Positions 5,463 to 5,521 of a stretch of DNA of 5,521 nucleotides are shown in pieces. The notes beneath the pieces are model-generated. The model ran no database searches, was not told the origin of the DNA, and saw nothing but the letters and a program-made list of their open reading frames with translations. The first letter of the stretch is position 1. Each line of letters begins with the position of its first letter. Source of the stretch: Alphaproteobacteria bacterium (GTDB lineage: Bacteria; Pseudomonadota; Alphaproteobacteria; Rhodobacterales; Rhodobacteraceae); the NCBI GenBank assembly GCA_003695135.1, contig RFIR01000115.1:1-5521 (forward strand), read 5' to 3'. The position numbers and the translations under genes are program-made.

Positions 5463-5521
5463 ATGAAGTCTTCCGCCTCCTGGCTGATCCTCGGCCTGAC
5501 GCTGACCTTCCTGATCGGCCC
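5463..5521 (+). CDS. Probable second ABC permease, PotC-like (5' end only)
   Basis: Nineteen complete codons are visible before the window ends: MKSSASWLILGLTLTFLIG. A short polar, basic start followed by a hydrophobic stretch fits the first membrane span of a permease. Start and frame are supported by the GGAGGTGA site six bases upstream and by tight linkage to the preceding permease (four bases between stop and start). The call as the PotC-type partner rests mainly on operon order, since these importers usually use two different permeases; the visible sequence alone would fit any membrane protein. Confidence 0.7.
   Translation, partial: MKSSASWLILGLTLTFLIG

Noticed and set aside
3551..5464. 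A 637-codon open frame on the minus strand across the transporter genes
   Set aside because: It is antisense to the binding-protein and permease genes, whose families, start sites and ribosome sites are clear. Long antisense frames are expected in GC-rich DNA, and its composition (rich in R, G, D, Q and H) matches no protein I recognise.
1..5521. CRISPR array, tRNA, rRNA or riboswitch
   Set aside because: No regularly spaced repeats, tRNA-like folds or conserved RNA motifs were seen on either strand.

Overview
The window looks like alphaproteobacterial DNA, probably from a Rhodobacterales/Paracoccus-type genome. The basis is high G+C, strong preference for G or C at third codon positions, the transposase subgroups present, and a PotD/PotB-type transport operon. 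This assignment is inference; there is no rRNA or other marker.

Left part (1 to about 1860): an insertion-sequence graveyard with no intact gene. In order it holds the C-terminal part of an IS5-family transposase (minus strand, running off the left edge), an internal piece of an IS256/Mutator-family transposase (minus), a 121-codon minus-strand open frame with no start codon that I cannot assign (574-939), the C-terminal third of an IS630-family transposase (plus) broken by a 43-bp insertion, and a frameshifted, internally deleted piece of a second IS256-type transposase (plus). A roughly 33-bp GC-rich hairpin-forming sequence occurs in both plus-strand remnants.

Middle (1911-2580): an intact carboxymuconolactone decarboxylase/AhpD-like gene with a good ribosome binding site and the full E/C/C/H motif. 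It is followed by GC-rich DNA with a strong 11-bp hairpin, then a short AT-richer island carrying a candidate promoter whose -10 element lies inside a LacI-type imperfect palindrome.

Right part (2589-5521): a co-directional operon. A LacI/GalR-family regulator comes first. It overlaps by four bases (GTGA) a periplasmic binding protein of the PotD type, which is followed by an intercistronic hairpin, a PotB-type permease, and the first 19 codons of a probable second (PotC-type) permease that runs off the right edge. The ATPase is not in the window and is expected downstream. The simplest model is a self-regulated ABC importer: the LacI protein binds next to its own start and represses the whole operon until a ligand, probably the transported compound, releases it. 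By eye, the binding protein lacks two residues that hold polyamine in E. coli PotD, so the substrate is probably not putrescine or spermidine.

I found no tRNA, rRNA, CRISPR array or recognisable novel defence-type system. The points most worth checking are the operator/promoter arrangement, the atypical binding site, the repeated small insertion in the transposase relics, and the unassigned frame at 574-939.
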